Notes under the pieces: generated by a model
What the model saw: only the letters and a program-made list of their open reading frames with translations
What the model was told of the DNA's origin: nothing
Databases searched by the model: none
Made by a program: the position numbers and the translations under genes
Shown here: positions 9,058 to 18,041 of the stretch, in pieces
Numbering within the stretch: the stretch's first letter is position 1
Layout: each line of letters begins with the position of its first letter
NCBI GenBank assembly: GCA_019750915.1
Contig: JAIENY010000017.1
Coordinates: forward strand, 1 to 53,300
Length of the DNA stretch: 53,300 bases
Reading direction: 5' to 3'
Source: Xanthobacteraceae bacterium
Lineage (GTDB): Bacteria > Pseudomonadota > Alphaproteobacteria > Rhizobiales > Xanthobacteraceae

Positions 9058-9921
9058 TCAACTGGCCTTGCGCGTTCTCGCCTTGGAGCTTGTCGTTTTT
9101 TTCGTCGTTCGCTGCGCCGTCCGGGCGGGACGGCGGGCAGACTTCTTGTCGCCGAGACTCTGGCGCAAGGCATCCATCAGATTGACGACATTGCCGCTGC
9201 TGCGTGGGGCGCTTGGAGCTTTGATCGTCTCTCCCTTGCGCTTCCGATTGATGAGGTCGGTGAGTGCGCTTTCATAATGGTCCTCGAAATGCGAGGGATT
9301 GAAGTCCGCGGTCTTGCCCTCGACGATGTGCTTGGCCAGATCGAGCATTTCTTTAGTGACCTTCACATCTTTAATGCCGTCGAAATATTCGGACTCGTCG
9401 CGCACTTCATAGGGATAGCGGAGCAATGTGCCCATCAGTCCCCTGTCCATCGGCTCGAGCGAAATGATGTGTTCACGGTTGGTAAGCACAACCCGGCCAA
9501 GAGCGACCATGTTCATCGATCGGATGGTCTCACGGATGACTGCGTAGGCGTCGTGACCGACCTTGCCGTCGGGCACGATGTAGTACGGGCGAATGAGAAA
9601 CCGGTTGTCGATTTCGGATTTCGGGATGAACTCGTCGATCTCGATCGTGTGGGTCGACTCCAGCGCGATATTCTCGAGTTCGTCGTTGCTGACCTGAATA
9701 TAAGTGTCGGTGTCGACCTTATAGCCTTTGACGATGTCGGCTGAATCGACTTCCTCACCGGTCTCGGCGTCCACCTTGGCGTATTTGATTCGGTGTCCGG
9801 TATTCTTATTGATCTGATTGAAACGGACTTTTTCCGACTCGGTTGTCGCCGGATAAAGCGCCACTGGACAGGTTACGAGAGAAAGACGCAGGAAGCCTTT
9901 CCAGTTTGGACGCGGCGCCAT
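9058..9921 (-). CDS. ku: Ku protein (non-homologous end joining)
   Basis: Homodimeric ring that binds DNA double-strand ends and recruits the polymerase/ligase LigD. 287 residues, starting MAPRPNWKGFLRLSLVTCPVALYPAT, the usual bacterial Ku start, with GGAG upstream of the ATG. The core (about residues 8-190) includes RIKYAKVDAETGEEV, YYIVPDGKVGHDAYAVI, ALGRVVLTNREHIISLEP and GLMGTLLRYPYEVRD. The C-terminal tail is rich in Lys/Arg/Thr/Ser (KKSARRPARTAQRTTKKTT), typical of the extended tail that modulates DNA sliding and LigD contact. No ligD is within the window. Only the small gene at 8764 follows it. Confidence 0.95.
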   Translation of the reverse strand: MAPRPNWKGFLRLSLVTCPVALYPATTESEKVRFNQINKNTGHRIKYAKVDAETGEEVDSADIVKGYKVDTDTYIQVSNDELENIALESTHTIEIDEFIPKSEIDNRFLIRPYYIVPDGKVGHDAYAVIRETIRSMNMVALGRVVLTNREHIISLEPMDRGLMGTLLRYPYEVRDESEYFDGIKDVKVTKEMLDLAKHIVEGKTADFNPSHFEDHYESALTDLINRKRKGETIKAPSAPRSSGNVVNLMDALRQSLGDKKSARRPARTAQRTTKKTTSSKARTRKAS

Positions 9922-10206
9922 TTGATTACTCCAATACTCTGCGAACGCGATTCAATGGCAGGTTGCGGGTTTAGTTCCTGAAAATTCACCTTTTGGATGA
10001 ATTGCCTGCCGCGCCGATTAAAATCTGAAGGAAAATTTCAATGTGTTCGCGCTACGTTCCGCCGATCAAGTTCCATAGAATGTGGCGCTATTGCGTTGGC
10101 CGCATTCGGTTTTTCACCTCGCGGGTGTGATCTTAGGGTTACAGCTTTTTCAACCTTGATGTGATCAAACGCGCACCTTGGACACGTTACAGATCTTGGA
10201 GACAAA

Positions 10207-10917
10207 ATGAAGAAAATCCTCCTGGCAGCCGCCGTCGCAGCTTTGAGCTCGACTTCGGTGTTCGCTGCCGACCTTGCCGCACGTCACTACACGAAGGCTC
10301 CGGCTTACGTCGCTCCGGTCTACAACTGGACCGGCTTTTACGTCGGCGGTTTCGTCGGTGGTGCATTCGACGGCAGCAACGGTTTCTCGACCACCAGCCC
10401 GGCAATCGCCGGCACCCGCACCGATAGCTCGTTCTTCGGTGGTGGTCAGGTTGGCCTGAACTATCAGTTCGCTCCGAACTGGGTCGTTGGTATCGAAGGT
10501 GACATCGGTGGTCTGTCCGATCACAAGCGCTCCTTCACCGATGGCGTTAACACGCTGAGCGACAACACCGACTGGCTGGCTTCGGTCACCGGTCGCTTCG
10601 GCTACACCTGGGGTCCAGGCCTGGTCTACGCAAAGGGCGGTGTTGCATTCCGTGACAACGGCGGCCTGAACTCGACCACCGCATTCGTCGCTAACCGCGA
10701 AGACACTGGCTACACCGTTGGTGGCGGCTTCGAATACTTCTTCGCTCCGGCTTGGACTGCGAAGATCGAGTACGACTACTACAACTTCGATAACACCACG
10801 ATCGCAACCGGTCTTGGCGGCGGCAACTTCATCAGCTACCGCGACGACGTTCACACCGTGAAGGCTGGTATCAACTACCACTTCAACTGGGGTGGCCCGG
10901 TTGTTGGTAACTTCTAA
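10207..10917 (+). CDS. Outer-membrane beta-barrel protein (Omp25/Omp31-like small porin)
   Basis: 236 residues with a clear signal peptide cleaved after VFAA (about residue 20-21) and an 8-stranded barrel pattern typical of abundant alphaproteobacterial outer-membrane proteins: NWTGFYVGGFVGGAF, VGLNYQFAPNWVVGIEGDI, VTGRFGYTWGPGLVYAKGGVAF, EYFFAPAWTAKIEYDYY and VKAGINYHFNWG. The terminal phenylalanine fits outer-membrane assembly. Codon use is strongly biased (many GTC, CTG, GGC, AAC), suggesting high expression. Ribosome-binding site TTGGAGAC lies before the ATG; a strong terminator follows at 10943. The 285-bp upstream region (9922-10206), shared with the divergent ku gene, shows no motif I can name. 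Confidence 0.88.
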   Translation: MKKILLAAAVAALSSTSVFAADLAARHYTKAPAYVAPVYNWTGFYVGGFVGGAFDGSNGFSTTSPAIAGTRTDSSFFGGGQVGLNYQFAPNWVVGIEGDIGGLSDHKRSFTDGVNTLSDNTDWLASVTGRFGYTWGPGLVYAKGGVAFRDNGGLNSTTAFVANREDTGYTVGGGFEYFFAPAWTAKIEYDYYNFDNTTIATGLGGGNFISYRDDVHTVKAGINYHFNWGGPVVGNF

Positions 10918-10942
10918 GCTTTGATCTTCGGATCGATGAAAG

Positions 10943-10966
10943 GGCCGGCCTCGTGCCGGCCTTTTT
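10943..10966 (+). terminator. Rho-independent terminator of the barrel gene
   Basis: Stem GGCCGGC (10943-10949), loop CTCGT, stem GCCGGCC (10955-10961), then five T residues. It is 25 bp after the barrel stop codon and just before the convergent mobA stop. Confidence 0.9.
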
Positions 10967-10980
10967 ATTTGGGCGAAAGG

Positions 10981-11607
10981 TCAGCGCGGATCGAGCAAAG
11001 CTGCCAGCCTCTCGGCCTCAGCCAGATCGTCCGGTGTGTTGATGTTGAAAAACGGATCGAACGGCTCTGTGGGCCAGCTGACGACGGCCGGTTCGAATCG
11101 GGCAGCCCAATCACTGACCTTGCGGACATTGTCGACGGTGAGGGCATGCCGAAGTTGGTGCCGTAAGCCGACATCCCACAGCGCAATCACGGGATGAATG
11201 CGCCCGCCGGATTCCGCGATCACGACTGAGTGCTTTTCACGGTCGCGCCCGCCATGAAGCCGTTGGACCAGATCGTGCGGCAGGAACGGGCAATCGCCCG
11301 GTGCGGACAAAACCCATTTCGCTTGCGGGCGGTGGACAGCAACCCAGTCGAGGCCCGAGAGGATTCCCGCAAGAGGGCCTGCGAAACCTTCCACGGTGTC
11401 GCAAACGATAGGCAGTCTGAAAGATTCAAAACGGGCTGGATCGCCATTGGCGTTGAGCACAAGATGCTCACACTGCGGCATGATACGATTGATTGTCCGA
11501 TCCAGGATGCTGCGTCCCCCGATCAACTGCATCGGCTTGTCGCCGCCGCCCATCCGGCGGGCGAGGCCGCCGGCGAGTAGAACGCCGGGCGTGGCTGGAT
11601 AGGTCAT
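10981..11607 (-). CDS. mobA: Molybdenum cofactor guanylyltransferase MobA
   Basis: Transfers GMP from GTP to molybdopterin to make the guanine-dinucleotide cofactor used by DMSO-reductase-family enzymes such as formate dehydrogenase. From the ATG at 11607 it is 208 residues, starting [24 protein letters not shown], which is the nucleotidyltransferase signature. Further motifs are [21 protein letters not shown] and [16 protein letters not shown]. The frame remains open upstream to 11748, but those residues look untranslated and would overlap the divergent mobB. Starts at 11628 or 11658 remain possible. Divergent from mobB with a 94-bp shared promoter region. Confidence 0.92.
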   Translation of the reverse strand: MTYPATPGVLLAGGLARRMGGGDKPMQLIGGRSILDRTINRIMPQCEHLVLNANGDPARFESFRLPIVCDTVEGFAGPLAGILSGLDWVAVHRPQAKWVLSAPGDCPFLPHDLVQRLHGGRDREKHSVVIAESGGRIHPVIALWDVGLRHQLRHALTVDNVRKVSDWAARFEPAVVSWPTEPFDPFFNINTPDDLAEAERLAALLDPR

Positions 11608-11701
11608 TTTTGTTGCGCCGCCGGACATTACGAATAAACAGCTTTGGTCTTGTGCCATCCTGCGCTCGGCTATAGCACGCAGAAAGGCTGCGGAGAACGT
11701 G

Positions 11702-12226
11702 ATGAAAGTGATCGGTCTGGCGGGATGGAGCGGGGCGGGGAAAACCACATTGTTGTCACGCCTCGTGCCTTATCTGATCGAAGGCGGGGACCGGATTTCA
11801 GTGGTCAAGCACGCTCACCACGGGTTCGATATCGATAAACCCGGCAAGGATTCCTGGGTGCATCGTCAGGCGGGAGCAACCGAAGTTCTGATTTCGTCAA
11901 GTCAACGCTGGGCGCTGATGCATGAGTTGCGCGGCGATGATGAACCTCACTTGGCCGATCTGCTCGCTCATATGACGCGGGTGGATTATATTATTATCGA
12001 GGGATACAAGGCGGATCATCATCCCAAGATTGAGGTGTACCGCGCCGGGAACGGCAAGCCTCTCATTTTCCCGAATGATCCGCGCATCGTCGCCATTGCC
12101 GCGGATACGGCAGTCGACACAAACCTGCCGCACGTGAATTTGGATGACATCCCAGCCATCGCCTGGCTTGTAAGACGTTTCGCTGTGCCGCTCGACGAGA
12201 TTCGCGCTGAACACACGGTGGGCTGA
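11702..12226 (+). CDS. mobB: Molybdopterin-guanine dinucleotide biosynthesis adaptor MobB
   Basis: GTP-binding accessory protein of MobA. About 174 residues. P-loop [16 protein letters not shown] near the N-terminus, then [25 protein letters not shown] (conserved in MobB) and [19 protein letters not shown], the Walker-B-like segment. A GTG directly precedes the ATG (11699), but GGAG at 11692-11695 is better spaced from the ATG at 11702. The stop overlaps the start of the tusA-like gene by one base, making a mobB-tusA operon. Confidence 0.92.
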   Translation: MKVIGLAGWSGAGKTTLLSRLVPYLIEGGDRISVVKHAHHGFDIDKPGKDSWVHRQAGATEVLISSSQRWALMHELRGDDEPHLADLLAHMTRVDYIIIEGYKADHHPKIEVYRAGNGKPLIFPNDPRIVAIAADTAVDTNLPHVNLDDIPAIAWLVRRFAVPLDEIRAEHTVG

Positions 12227-12453
12227 TGGCTCTGACGACGCTCGATCTGCGCGGGTTAAAGTGTCCCCTGCCTGTGTTCCGGACGCGAAAGGCCCTTAAG
12301 ACTTTGAAGCCCGGAGATCGATTGGAGGTTCACTGCACCGATCCGCTCGCTGTCATTGATATCCCAAATCTTATTCGAGAAACCGGTGATCGCGTTGAAA
12401 TACTAAACCGCGATGACAACGGCATCGTTTTTCAAATCGAAAAGCTCTCTTAA
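12226..12453 (+). CDS. TusA-family sulfurtransferase
   Basis: 75-residue SirA/TusA-fold sulfur carrier. The signature LDLRGLKCPLPVFRTRKAL contains the persulfide-carrying cysteine C13 and the CPxP motif; the rest gives the two-layer alpha/beta pattern (GDRLEVHCTDPLAVIDIPNLI). In enterobacteria TusA passes sulfur to tRNA thiolation and to molybdenum-cofactor assembly. Here the one-base overlap with mobB supports a role in the molybdenum branch, for example together with the FdhD encoded at 45993. No other tus gene is nearby, so the assignment within the family is by context only. Confidence 0.88.
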   Translation: MALTTLDLRGLKCPLPVFRTRKALKTLKPGDRLEVHCTDPLAVIDIPNLIRETGDRVEILNRDDNGIVFQIEKLS

Positions 12454-12657
12454 TTGCCTCGCACTTGCAGCATTCTTTACATGAGGACGAACGCTTTCGA
12501 CCATTTGAGTATCGACATATAACGATGCGTTTGCATCTATGCTTGCCAGGGCGAGGTCGTCCTATACGCCCCGAGCTACGGATGATCGGGGGATCGTCGA
12601 TGTTCTGGGATACAGGACTCAAAACTGATCGCAAAAAACGGTCGAGGGGAGAATCGA

Positions 12658-14313
12658 ATGGCGTCTATCGAGCAGGCAGGCACTGCACCTACAGCAGTCG
12701 CAGGTGTTTTTGATCGCGAACGGATTATAGCCAAACCGGGGTTCAATCGCTGGTTGGTGCCGCCCGCCGCTTTATGCATTCATCTATGCATCGGCATGGC
12801 CTATGGCTTCAGCGTCTTCTGGTTGCCGCTGTCGCGGGCTGTGGGAGTTACTGCCGCTAAAGCCTGTCCTGACATGACGATCGGGGCGGAGCTTTTCACG
12901 ACGACATGCGATTGGCGTGTGTCCAGCTTGGGCTGGATGTACACGCTGTTCTTTGTGCTTCTCGGAATCTCCGCTGCGCTGTGGGGAGGCTGGCTTGAAA
13001 GAGTAGGCCCTCGTCGTGCGGGCTTTGTCGCAGCGGTATGTTGGGCAGGTGGTCTCGTGCTGGGTGCATTGGGCGTTTACATGCACCAGCTCTGGATCTT
13101 GTGGCTGGGCTCGGGTGTAATTGGCGGTATCGGTCTGGGACTTGGTTACATATCGCCGGTATCCACTCTGGTGAAATGGTTTCCGGATCGCCGCGGCATG
13201 GCAACCGGAATGGCGATCATGGGTTTCGGTGGCGGTGCGATGATTGGCGCGCCGCTCGCGAACATGCTGATCAATTACTTCAAGACACCCACCGACGTCG
13301 GTGTGTGGCAGACCTTCCTGTGCATGGGCGCGATCTACTTTGTGTTCATGACCATCGGTGCTTTTGCCTATCGGATTGCACCGCCGAATTGGAAGCCGGA
13401 AGGGTGGGTACCGGTCGAGAAAGCCAACACGATGATCACCACGGGTCATGTGCACCTCGACAATGCGCACAAGACCAAGCAGTTCTGGCTGATTTGGGCA
13501 GTGCTCTGCCTTAACGTTTCCGCCGGCATCGGCGTGATCGGCGTGGCATCGCCGATGTTGCAGGAAATCTTCGCCGGCAAGCTGATCGGCCTGCCTAATC
13601 TCTCGTTCAGCCAGTTATCGGTTGAACAGAAAACGGCGATCGCCGGGATCGCAGCTGGCTTTGCCGGTCTGTTGTCGCTGTTCAATATCGGTGGTCGGTT
13701 CTTTTGGGCATCATTATCGGACAAGCTTGGCCGGAAGAACACGTATTATACGTTTTTCATTCTCGGCATCATTCTGTACGCCTTGGCTCCGACATTGGCA
13801 TCGACCGGCAACAAGGTGCTATTCGTTCTGGCCTTCGGCGTCATCTTGTCAATGTACGGAGGGGGCTTCGCGACAGTACCGGCTTATCTTGCTGATATCT
13901 TTGGGACCCAGTTCGTTGGAGCAATTCATGGTCGCCTTCTGACGGCATGGTCGACGGCCGGCATCATCGGCCCTGTGGTCGTGAACTACATTCGCGAAGC
14001 ACAGCTTGCAGCGGGCGTTCCGCGTGATCACCTCTACGACTTCACGATGTATATTCTGTGCGGTTTGCTTGCGGCTGGCTTGATCTGTAACTCTCTGATC
14101 AAGCCGCTGGCTCCACATTGGTTCATGAAGCCCGAGGAAGTGGCTGCATTGCAGGTAAAAGATGCGGCAGGTCGATCGTCGTCGGGCGGCTCTTACGGGA
14201 TTGGCAAGGGCGGACTGGACGGAAAGGCTGCGTTATTCTGGGCGTTCGTCAGCATACCGCTGGCTTGGGGCGTCTGGCTTACGATTCAATCTGCGATCAA
14301 AATTTTCAGTTGA
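12658..14313 (+). CDS. OFA-family MFS transporter (oxalate/formate antiporter-like)
   Basis: 551-residue inner-membrane transporter with 12 predicted helices in two halves. Family signs: GMAYGFSVFWLPLSRAVGV in helix 1, LGWMYTLFFVLLGISAALWGGWLERVGPRRAG, GLGYISPVSTLVKWFPDRRGMATGMA and, in the second half, NIGGRFFWASLSDKLGRKNTYY. An extra cysteine-containing loop lies after helix 1 (KACPDMTIGAELFTTTCDW), and a C-terminal extension ends in a further hydrophobic helix (ALFWAFVSIPLAWGVWLT), making it longer than OxlT (about 420 aa). Strong ribosome-binding site AGGGGAGA before the ATG. Substrate probably a small carboxylate; oxalate/formate is only the family label. A second OFA-type protein is at 44566. 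Confidence 0.85.
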   Translation: MASIEQAGTAPTAVAGVFDRERIIAKPGFNRWLVPPAALCIHLCIGMAYGFSVFWLPLSRAVGVTAAKACPDMTIGAELFTTTCDWRVSSLGWMYTLFFVLLGISAALWGGWLERVGPRRAGFVAAVCWAGGLVLGALGVYMHQLWILWLGSGVIGGIGLGLGYISPVSTLVKWFPDRRGMATGMAIMGFGGGAMIGAPLANMLINYFKTPTDVGVWQTFLCMGAIYFVFMTIGAFAYRIAPPNWKPEGWVPVEKANTMITTGHVHLDNAHKTKQFWLIWAVLCLNVSAGIGVIGVASPMLQEIFAGKLIGLPNLSFSQLSVEQKTAIAGIAAGFAGLLSLFNIGGRFFWASLSDKLGRKNTYYTFFILGIILYALAPTLASTGNKVLFVLAFGVILSMYGGGFATVPAYLADIFGTQFVGAIHGRLLTAWSTAGIIGPVVVNYIREAQLAAGVPRDHLYDFTMYILCGLLAAGLICNSLIKPLAPHWFMKPEEVAALQVKDAAGRSSSGGSYGIGKGGLDGKAALFWAFVSIPLAWGVWLTIQSAIKIFS

Positions 14314-14331
14314 TCGCTGCCGTTTCAAAAC

Positions 14332-14369
14332 AAGGTCCACGGTGTCTCCAATGCCGTGGACCTTTCTTT
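14332..14369 (+). terminator. Rho-independent terminator after the OFA transporter
   Basis: Stem of 11 bp (AAGGTCCACGG 14332-14342 with CCGTGGACCTT 14354-14364), loop TGTCTCCAATG, followed by TTTCTTTT. Confidence 0.9.
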
Positions 14370-14436
14370 TCGGATGGATGGAACTTTATTGCTGCGGTGC
14401 ACTTATTAATCCGAGATTGTTTTAACGAGGTTGTTC

Positions 14437-14649
14437 ATGGATACCGTAATTGACCGTGTACTTTCGACGTTCGCGATGATGCGAAACGTCAGGACGGGAG
14501 AGCTTGAGGAAGCTCGTACGAAACTGGAGATTTATATCGATACTTTGGCATCCGCGGGTCAGCACGACGAGCAGCGACTGGCCGTATATGGCCTCGCTTA
14601 TATGCGCGAGTTACATGACGGTCCGACCGAGGGTGCCAGCGGTTGCTGA
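14437..14649 (+). CDS. Small hypothetical protein (70 aa)
   Basis: Function not recognised. The ATG at 14437 has ACGAGG six bases upstream, better placed than an in-frame TTG at 14431. The protein (MDTVIDRVLSTFAMMRNVRTGELEEARTKL...) is predicted nearly all-helical, without membrane segment or signal peptide, and ends ...EGASGC with a C-terminal cysteine. It has its own promoter region, since a terminator precedes it, and it ends exactly where the convergent NADH dehydrogenase gene ends (stop codons abut at 14649/14650). Length, ribosome-binding site and position support a real gene. Confidence 0.6.
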   Translation: MDTVIDRVLSTFAMMRNVRTGELEEARTKLEIYIDTLASAGQHDEQRLAVYGLAYMRELHDGPTEGASGC

Positions 14650-15960
14650 TCAGTGCAATTTGACGGGCGGCAATGTGGTCCGTCTGAGCCGATCGGCGAC
14701 AAAGAGAGCTGTGGCGCGCAACCAGCCGTGAAGAGCTACCCGGTGCATATGATAAAGCGACACGTACAGCAGTTTGGCGAGAGCGCCATGGGCAGGGAAA
14801 ATCGAATGCTCTCGTCGTAGAACTGGAAATTCGCCTGCGGCTCCGCTTTGGCCGAGCGAAACGAGCGTGCCGCGAGGCTGGTACCTGAAGGGACCACCGT
14901 TTTTTCCAGACAACCTTCGTTCCAATTCCTTTGCGAGGTAGGTTGCTTCCTGATGCGCCACCTGCGCTGTGGGAGGCGCAATGGTATTGCCGATGTGGGA
15001 TGGCGCAGCAGCGCAATCGCCGATCGCGAAAATATCCGTGACACCGACGGCCGCGAGATGGTCATCCACGACGATCCGCTTGCCGGGATTAAGGGTAAGG
15101 CCCTGCAGCGAGCTGAGGATATCATGTCCCGCCACGCCTGAAGCCCATACCTTGATATCGCAGGGGATCACCGTTCCATTCTTGAGGTGAAACGCATCGT
15201 GGGTCGCGCGGTCGACGCCTTGCCCGAGTACCACATGGACACCAAGACGCTCCAGCGCCCGCATCGCATAGGCCGATGTATCAGGATCGACCGCCGGGAG
15301 CACGCGAGTCGCCATGTCTATCAGGGTAATATCGAGCTTGCCCGCTGCGCCCAGGCCGCCCCAACGTTCCATCGCGTGGACGGCGTGATGCAGTTCAGCG
15401 GCGAGTTCAACGCCGGTCGCGCCCGCACCGACAATGCCGACCCGCACGCGGTCGAGCGTACCACCGCTGACGCGCAGAGCCGCCTCCAGGAAGGCGCGTT
15501 GAAACTCAAGCGCTTGGGCCGGACTATCGAGCATGTGACAGTTCTCGATGACACCTGGAATCCCGAAATCGTTGACTCTGCTGCCCAGAGAGATCACCAG
15601 CGTATCGTAAGGCACGACGCGCTGATCGAGGATTGTTTCCCCTGTTTCCGGGCTGACGACACTATCGAGCGTGATGGTTTTGTTGGCGGCATCGAGAGCA
15701 ATCAGGCCTCCGAGCATAAAATCAAAACCGTGGATGCACCCGTGGGCCAGATAGCTGGTTTCATCGTCGCCGGTGCCGATCAGGCCTGCAGCCACCTCGT
15801 GAAGGCGCGGCTTCCACAAATGCGATGGGTTACGGTCAACGAGGATGATTTGGGCGCGGCGGCGACCGAGTTTACGGCCGAGCTGGGTAGCAAGTTCGAT
15901 GCCTCCCGCTCCACCTCCGACGATGACAATGCGGGGTAGGGAATTGGTCGAGGAAGCCAT
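14650..15960 (-). CDS. ndh: Type II NADH dehydrogenase (NAD(P)/FAD-dependent)
   Basis: Single-subunit, non-proton-pumping NADH:quinone oxidoreductase at the inner face of the cytoplasmic membrane. 436 residues from the ATG at 15960 (a TTG at 15975 is in frame but less likely). The FAD dinucleotide-binding motif is IVIVGGGAGGIELATQLG; RNPSHLWKPRLHEVAAG is typical of NDH-2; the NAD motif is RVGIVGAGATGVELAAEL; the FAD-closing motif is VTDIFAIGDCAAAP. AQVAHQEATYLAKELERR and a C-terminal hydrophobic/amphipathic segment follow, as in membrane-attached NDH-2. Monocistronic, on the minus strand. Confidence 0.88.
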   Translation of the reverse strand: MASSTNSLPRIVIVGGGAGGIELATQLGRKLGRRRAQIILVDRNPSHLWKPRLHEVAAGLIGTGDDETSYLAHGCIHGFDFMLGGLIALDAANKTITLDSVVSPETGETILDQRVVPYDTLVISLGSRVNDFGIPGVIENCHMLDSPAQALEFQRAFLEAALRVSGGTLDRVRVGIVGAGATGVELAAELHHAVHAMERWGGLGAAGKLDITLIDMATRVLPAVDPDTSAYAMRALERLGVHVVLGQGVDRATHDAFHLKNGTVIPCDIKVWASGVAGHDILSSLQGLTLNPGKRIVVDDHLAAVGVTDIFAIGDCAAAPSHIGNTIAPPTAQVAHQEATYLAKELERRLSGKNGGPFRYQPRGTLVSLGQSGAAGEFPVLRREHSIFPAHGALAKLLYVSLYHMHRVALHGWLRATALFVADRLRRTTLPPVKLH

Positions 15961-16173
15961 GATAAATCCGGACAATGCGTAAGGATGGCCAAGGGATTAG
16001 CCGAACGTCGTACTAATAGCGGCCGATTAGCCTAATGGTCTAGATGTGTTCCAGTTTATCGAATCCGCCCGGAAATCGAATTCCAGCCTTCCCCAGCCTT
16101 GGATGCCGTGAAAACAGCATTAAGGTGCCTTATTTCAGTGGTTTGCCGTGAAAATCTGGCAAGGAGTTCCCGC

Positions 16174-16773
16174 TTGGGAATGAGAGCCGTCTATATCGCT
16201 ATGGTTTTCCTCCTCCTTGCGACCGCGGGGGCGGCCGCTATTTTTCTGGTCGGGCTACCCTGGCTCGAGCCGGCAAAAGCGGTGTCCGACCCCAAGGGGG
16301 ACCTTGGCCTTATCCCGCTGCGCTCAAATTTCGAGGTCAAGAGCGACCGCCTTGCCCTGCGCGCCCCAGATCCGAATCCAGTGGACGCTCCCTTGCGGCC
16401 CGGCATGACGCTCGAGACCGCGAAACACTTCATGAGCGTGCCGCTGACTGGTGTACCCAAGACGACCCCGTCGAAACCGACCACGGCGCTTCTCGATGAT
16501 CAGCAGATCGCCGCCATCAAGGCGCGGCTGAAACTCACCCCGGCGCAAGAGAAATACTGGCCTCCTGTGGAGCAGGCGCTGCGTGAGGTGGTGAGCGTCG
16601 CCTATAACGGACGCCGCCCGGCCTCGACCGTCGATCCGGAGCATGACTCGGTCAAGCGTCTCATGAGGGCAGCTGGGCCGTTCCTTGCGCAGCTGCGCTC
16701 TGAACAGAAAGAACAGATCCAATCGCTGATGCGTGTCGCGGGGCTCGGGTCCGAACTGCCCGGTTCGAATTAA
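16174..16773 (+). CDS. Membrane-anchored periplasmic protein with LTxxQ-like motif
   Basis: Function unknown. I place the start at TTG 16174 because AAGGAG sits seven bases upstream (16161-16166); the ATG at 16180 and the frame-opening ATG at 16099 are alternatives. A membrane helix follows at once (VYIAMVFLLLATAGAAAIFLVG), then a periplasmic domain containing LKLTPAQEKYWPPVEQALREV, reminiscent of Spy/CpxP-like LTxxQ proteins, and a C-terminal helix (LAQLRSEQKEQIQSLMRVAGL). The gene overlaps the convergent amidohydrolase by 4 bp. The upstream gap (15961-16173) carries an 11-bp palindrome ATTAGCCTAAT (16026-16036). Confidence 0.7.
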   Translation: MGMRAVYIAMVFLLLATAGAAAIFLVGLPWLEPAKAVSDPKGDLGLIPLRSNFEVKSDRLALRAPDPNPVDAPLRPGMTLETAKHFMSVPLTGVPKTTPSKPTTALLDDQQIAAIKARLKLTPAQEKYWPPVEQALREVVSVAYNGRRPASTVDPEHDSVKRLMRAAGPFLAQLRSEQKEQIQSLMRVAGLGSELPGSN

Positions 16774-18026
16774 GCGGGATCGCCGGCAACACCTGCGAGT
16801 TTCAAAACGGTGTGCAAAAGGACATTCGCGCCCGCCGTGCAGTCGGCCTGGGTCGCGTCCTCCAGCTCATTATGGCTGATGCCGTCCTTGCAGGGGACAA
16901 AGATCATCGCGGCCGGCATCACCGCGTTGAGGTTGCAGGCGTCATGTCCTGCGCCTGATGTAATGCGGCGATATGCGTAGCCGAGTTTCCGGGTGGACTC
17001 CTCGATCGTATCAACGAAGTTTCTGTCGAACACGGTCGGCTCCTTGCGCCAGATCTGAACGAGTTCGACCGTGACATGACGGCGGGCCGATATTTCGGAG
17101 ACAGCCTTTTGAATTCCCCCATGTAGCAGGTCGAGCGTCGCAGACGAGGGGCTGCGAAATTCCATCGTGAATGTCAGGTCGCCGGGGATCACGTTGCGCG
17201 ACGGGTTGACGATGATCGCTTCACCGACGGTGCCGACAGCTTCCGGGCCATATTTTTTTGCGAGCCCTTCGACTGCTAGCACCACCTCCGACAGCGCCGC
17301 GAGTGCGTCCTTGCGCAGCGGCATTGGCGTGGTGCCGGCATGGCTTGCGAAGCCCGTGATGACGCCGTCGTACCAGATGATTCCCTGGCCGAGATCGACG
17401 ACCCCGATGGTCTTGTTTTCCGCCTCCAGCAACGGGCCTTGTTCGATATGAAGTTCGACAAAACCACCAAATTTTCGTTGTCCGACCGGCTCCTCGCCGC
17501 GATAGCCGATCTTGTCGAGCGCCTTGGCGACGGTAATGCCGTCGGCATCGCGGCGCGATTGAACGTCTGCGGTAGTGTATTCGCCTGCATAGGTCGCGGA
17601 CGCCATCATTGCTGGTGCGAAGCGTGAGCCTTCCTCATTGGTCCAGTTCACGATGCACAAAGGTGTATCGGTTTCTATTCCGGCGTCGTTGAGCGTACGA
17701 ATGACTTCGAGCGCGGCGAGCGTTCCCAGAATGCCGTCGAATTTTCCTCCGGTCGGCTGGGTATCGAGATGCGACCCAAGTCCGATTGGCGGCTTGCTCA
17801 TATCGCGGCCCGGCCGCATTGCAAACATGGTGCCGAGAGCGTCGACGTACACCGTGCAGCCAGCTTTTTCACAGGCCGTACGAAACCAGTCGCGAACCTG
17901 CTTATCCTCGGGGCCGAGTGTCAGGCGTTTGACGCCGCCTTTTGGCGTGGCTCCAAATTTCGCGGTTTCGTGAATGTCTCCCCAGAGACGCGGCGCATTG
18001 ATTTCAAGATTTGTTTTACGTGACAT
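16770..18026 (-). CDS. Zn-dependent M20-family amidohydrolase (N-carbamoyl-amino-acid hydrolase / allantoate-ureidoglycolate amidohydrolase type)
   Basis: Metal-dependent hydrolase of carbamoyl or ureido amides; 418 residues, normal for the HyuC/AllC/UAH group. Metal ligands are visible: H86 in GSHLDTQPTGGKFDG, D97, the pair E131/E132 in NWTNEEGSRFAP, H193 in VELHIEQGP, and a C-terminal His in GISHNELE. The lid/dimerisation domain includes GFASHAGTTPMPLRKDALAA. Exact substrate cannot be told apart within this family; ureidoglycolate (yielding glyoxylate) would suit the neighbouring glyoxylate enzymes, but N-carbamoyl amino acids are equally possible. Last gene of the six-gene minus arm, 15 bp after the aldolase gene. 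Confidence 0.85.
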   Translation of the reverse strand: MSRKTNLEINAPRLWGDIHETAKFGATPKGGVKRLTLGPEDKQVRDWFRTACEKAGCTVYVDALGTMFAMRPGRDMSKPPIGLGSHLDTQPTGGKFDGILGTLAALEVIRTLNDAGIETDTPLCIVNWTNEEGSRFAPAMMASATYAGEYTTADVQSRRDADGITVAKALDKIGYRGEEPVGQRKFGGFVELHIEQGPLLEAENKTIGVVDLGQGIIWYDGVITGFASHAGTTPMPLRKDALAALSEVVLAVEGLAKKYGPEAVGTVGEAIIVNPSRNVIPGDLTFTMEFRSPSSATLDLLHGGIQKAVSEISARRHVTVELVQIWRKEPTVFDRNFVDTIEESTRKLGYAYRRITSGAGHDACNLNAVMPAAMIFVPCKDGISHNELEDATQADCTAGANVLLHTVLKLAGVAGDPA

Positions 18027-18041
18027 TCTTCAATTTTCGAA

